This document shows, in pieces, positions 15,456 through 15,656 of a DNA stretch of 15,656 bases (its first letter is position 1; the number at the start of each line of letters is the position of its first letter). A program made the translations under genes and the position numbers. The stretch comes from Planctomycetaceae bacterium (lineage in GTDB: Bacteria > Planctomycetota > Planctomycetia > Pirellulales > Thermoguttaceae): contig JAIRTV010000642.1 in assembly GCA_031254675.1 (NCBI GenBank), forward strand, positions 1 to 15,656, written 5' to 3'. The notes beneath the pieces are model-generated. The model did not search any database. It saw only the letters and a program-made list of their open reading frames with translations, and was not told the origin of the DNA.

Positions 15456-15656
15456 TTACGGTATTGTTGTTTTCCCCATCAACATTTGGAGCCCTTGACG
15501 GAAAAACAAAATCGCAAAGAAAAGCATTGCCACCCCAAGAATACGGTTGATCCAAACAATCACCTTCAAATTCAGCCGTTGCCGAACACTTCCCACCGCC
15601 AACGAAAGACTCAGTTTAACCAACGTTATACTCACATAAAATGTTGTGAGAAATAA
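15456..15656 (-). CDS. LysE/RhtB-type exporter, C-terminal fragment (partial)
   Basis: An open frame entering from the right edge of the window and ending at TAA 15456-15458, 66 residues visible. It shows a hydrophobic first part (TTFYVSITLVKLSLSLAVG), then a basic segment VRQRLNLKVIVWINRILG and a last membrane helix (VAMLFFAILFFRQGLQML). This RQRL..WINRILG..ILFFRQGLQML layout resembles the last helices of LysE/RhtB amino-acid exporters. The N-terminal part lies outside the window, so the family call is tentative. About 95 bp separate its stop from the promoter of DUF1559 gene 2, so it does not interfere with it. Confidence 0.6.
   Translation of the reverse strand, partial: LFLTTFYVSITLVKLSLSLAVGSVRQRLNLKVIVWINRILGVAMLFFAILFFRQGLQMLMGKTTIP

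Overview
The window looks like Planctomycetota DNA of moderate to low GC. The strongest evidence is two DUF1559 proteins with the near-invariant type IV pilin-like start (RSSPFGFTLVELLVVIAIIG...AREAARR). One of them is followed by a small transthyretin-like lipoprotein gene, a pairing typical of this phylum. Secreted GH2 and GH10 glycoside hydrolases and a Tat-exported FAD oxidoreductase suggest a carbohydrate degrader, perhaps from an animal gut; the habitat is inference.

Layout: (1) 4-2721 (-) is a large secreted protein with a long Pro/Thr/Arg/Asn-rich linker and about four DUF11/CARDB-like repeats. (2) 2740-3332 has no gene and is a patchwork of direct and inverted repeats. (3) 3333-4280 (-) is a diacylglycerol/lipid kinase. 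Upstream of it, about 4313-4700 can fold as a chain of hairpins ending in a good intrinsic terminator on the - strand, so it is an unidentified ncRNA or a leader attenuator. A possible 41-residue ORF lies at 4855-4980 (-). (4) 5215-5958 (+) is an RraA-like protein behind a TTGACA promoter and two 16-bp repeats spaced 21 bp. (5) 6075-7323 (+) is DUF1559 gene 1. (6) 7451-10261 and 10341-11753 (+) are a GH2 beta-mannosidase-like enzyme and a GH10 xylanase, probably one operon for hemicellulose breakdown. (7) 11953-13323 (-) is a convergent Tat-exported FAD oxidoreductase. (8) 13531-13953 and 13977-15234 (-) are the lipoprotein and DUF1559 gene 2. (9) 15456-15656 (-) is the C-terminal end of a probable LysE/RhtB-type exporter cut by the window edge.

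The most interesting signal is shared by the two DUF1559 genes, which lie almost 9 kb apart in opposite orientations. Each has a good ribosome binding site and ATG, a short leader, a pure G run (14 G and 12 G on the coding strand) and then the pilin-like domain in a different frame. In both, losing one G (or gaining two) fuses the leader ATG to the domain with no stop. In both, the run falls inside the leader that prepilin peptidase would remove, so its length would act as an on/off switch without changing the mature protein. This fits slipped-strand phase variation of pilin-like surface proteins. Homopolymer sequencing error or transcriptional slippage are the main alternatives.
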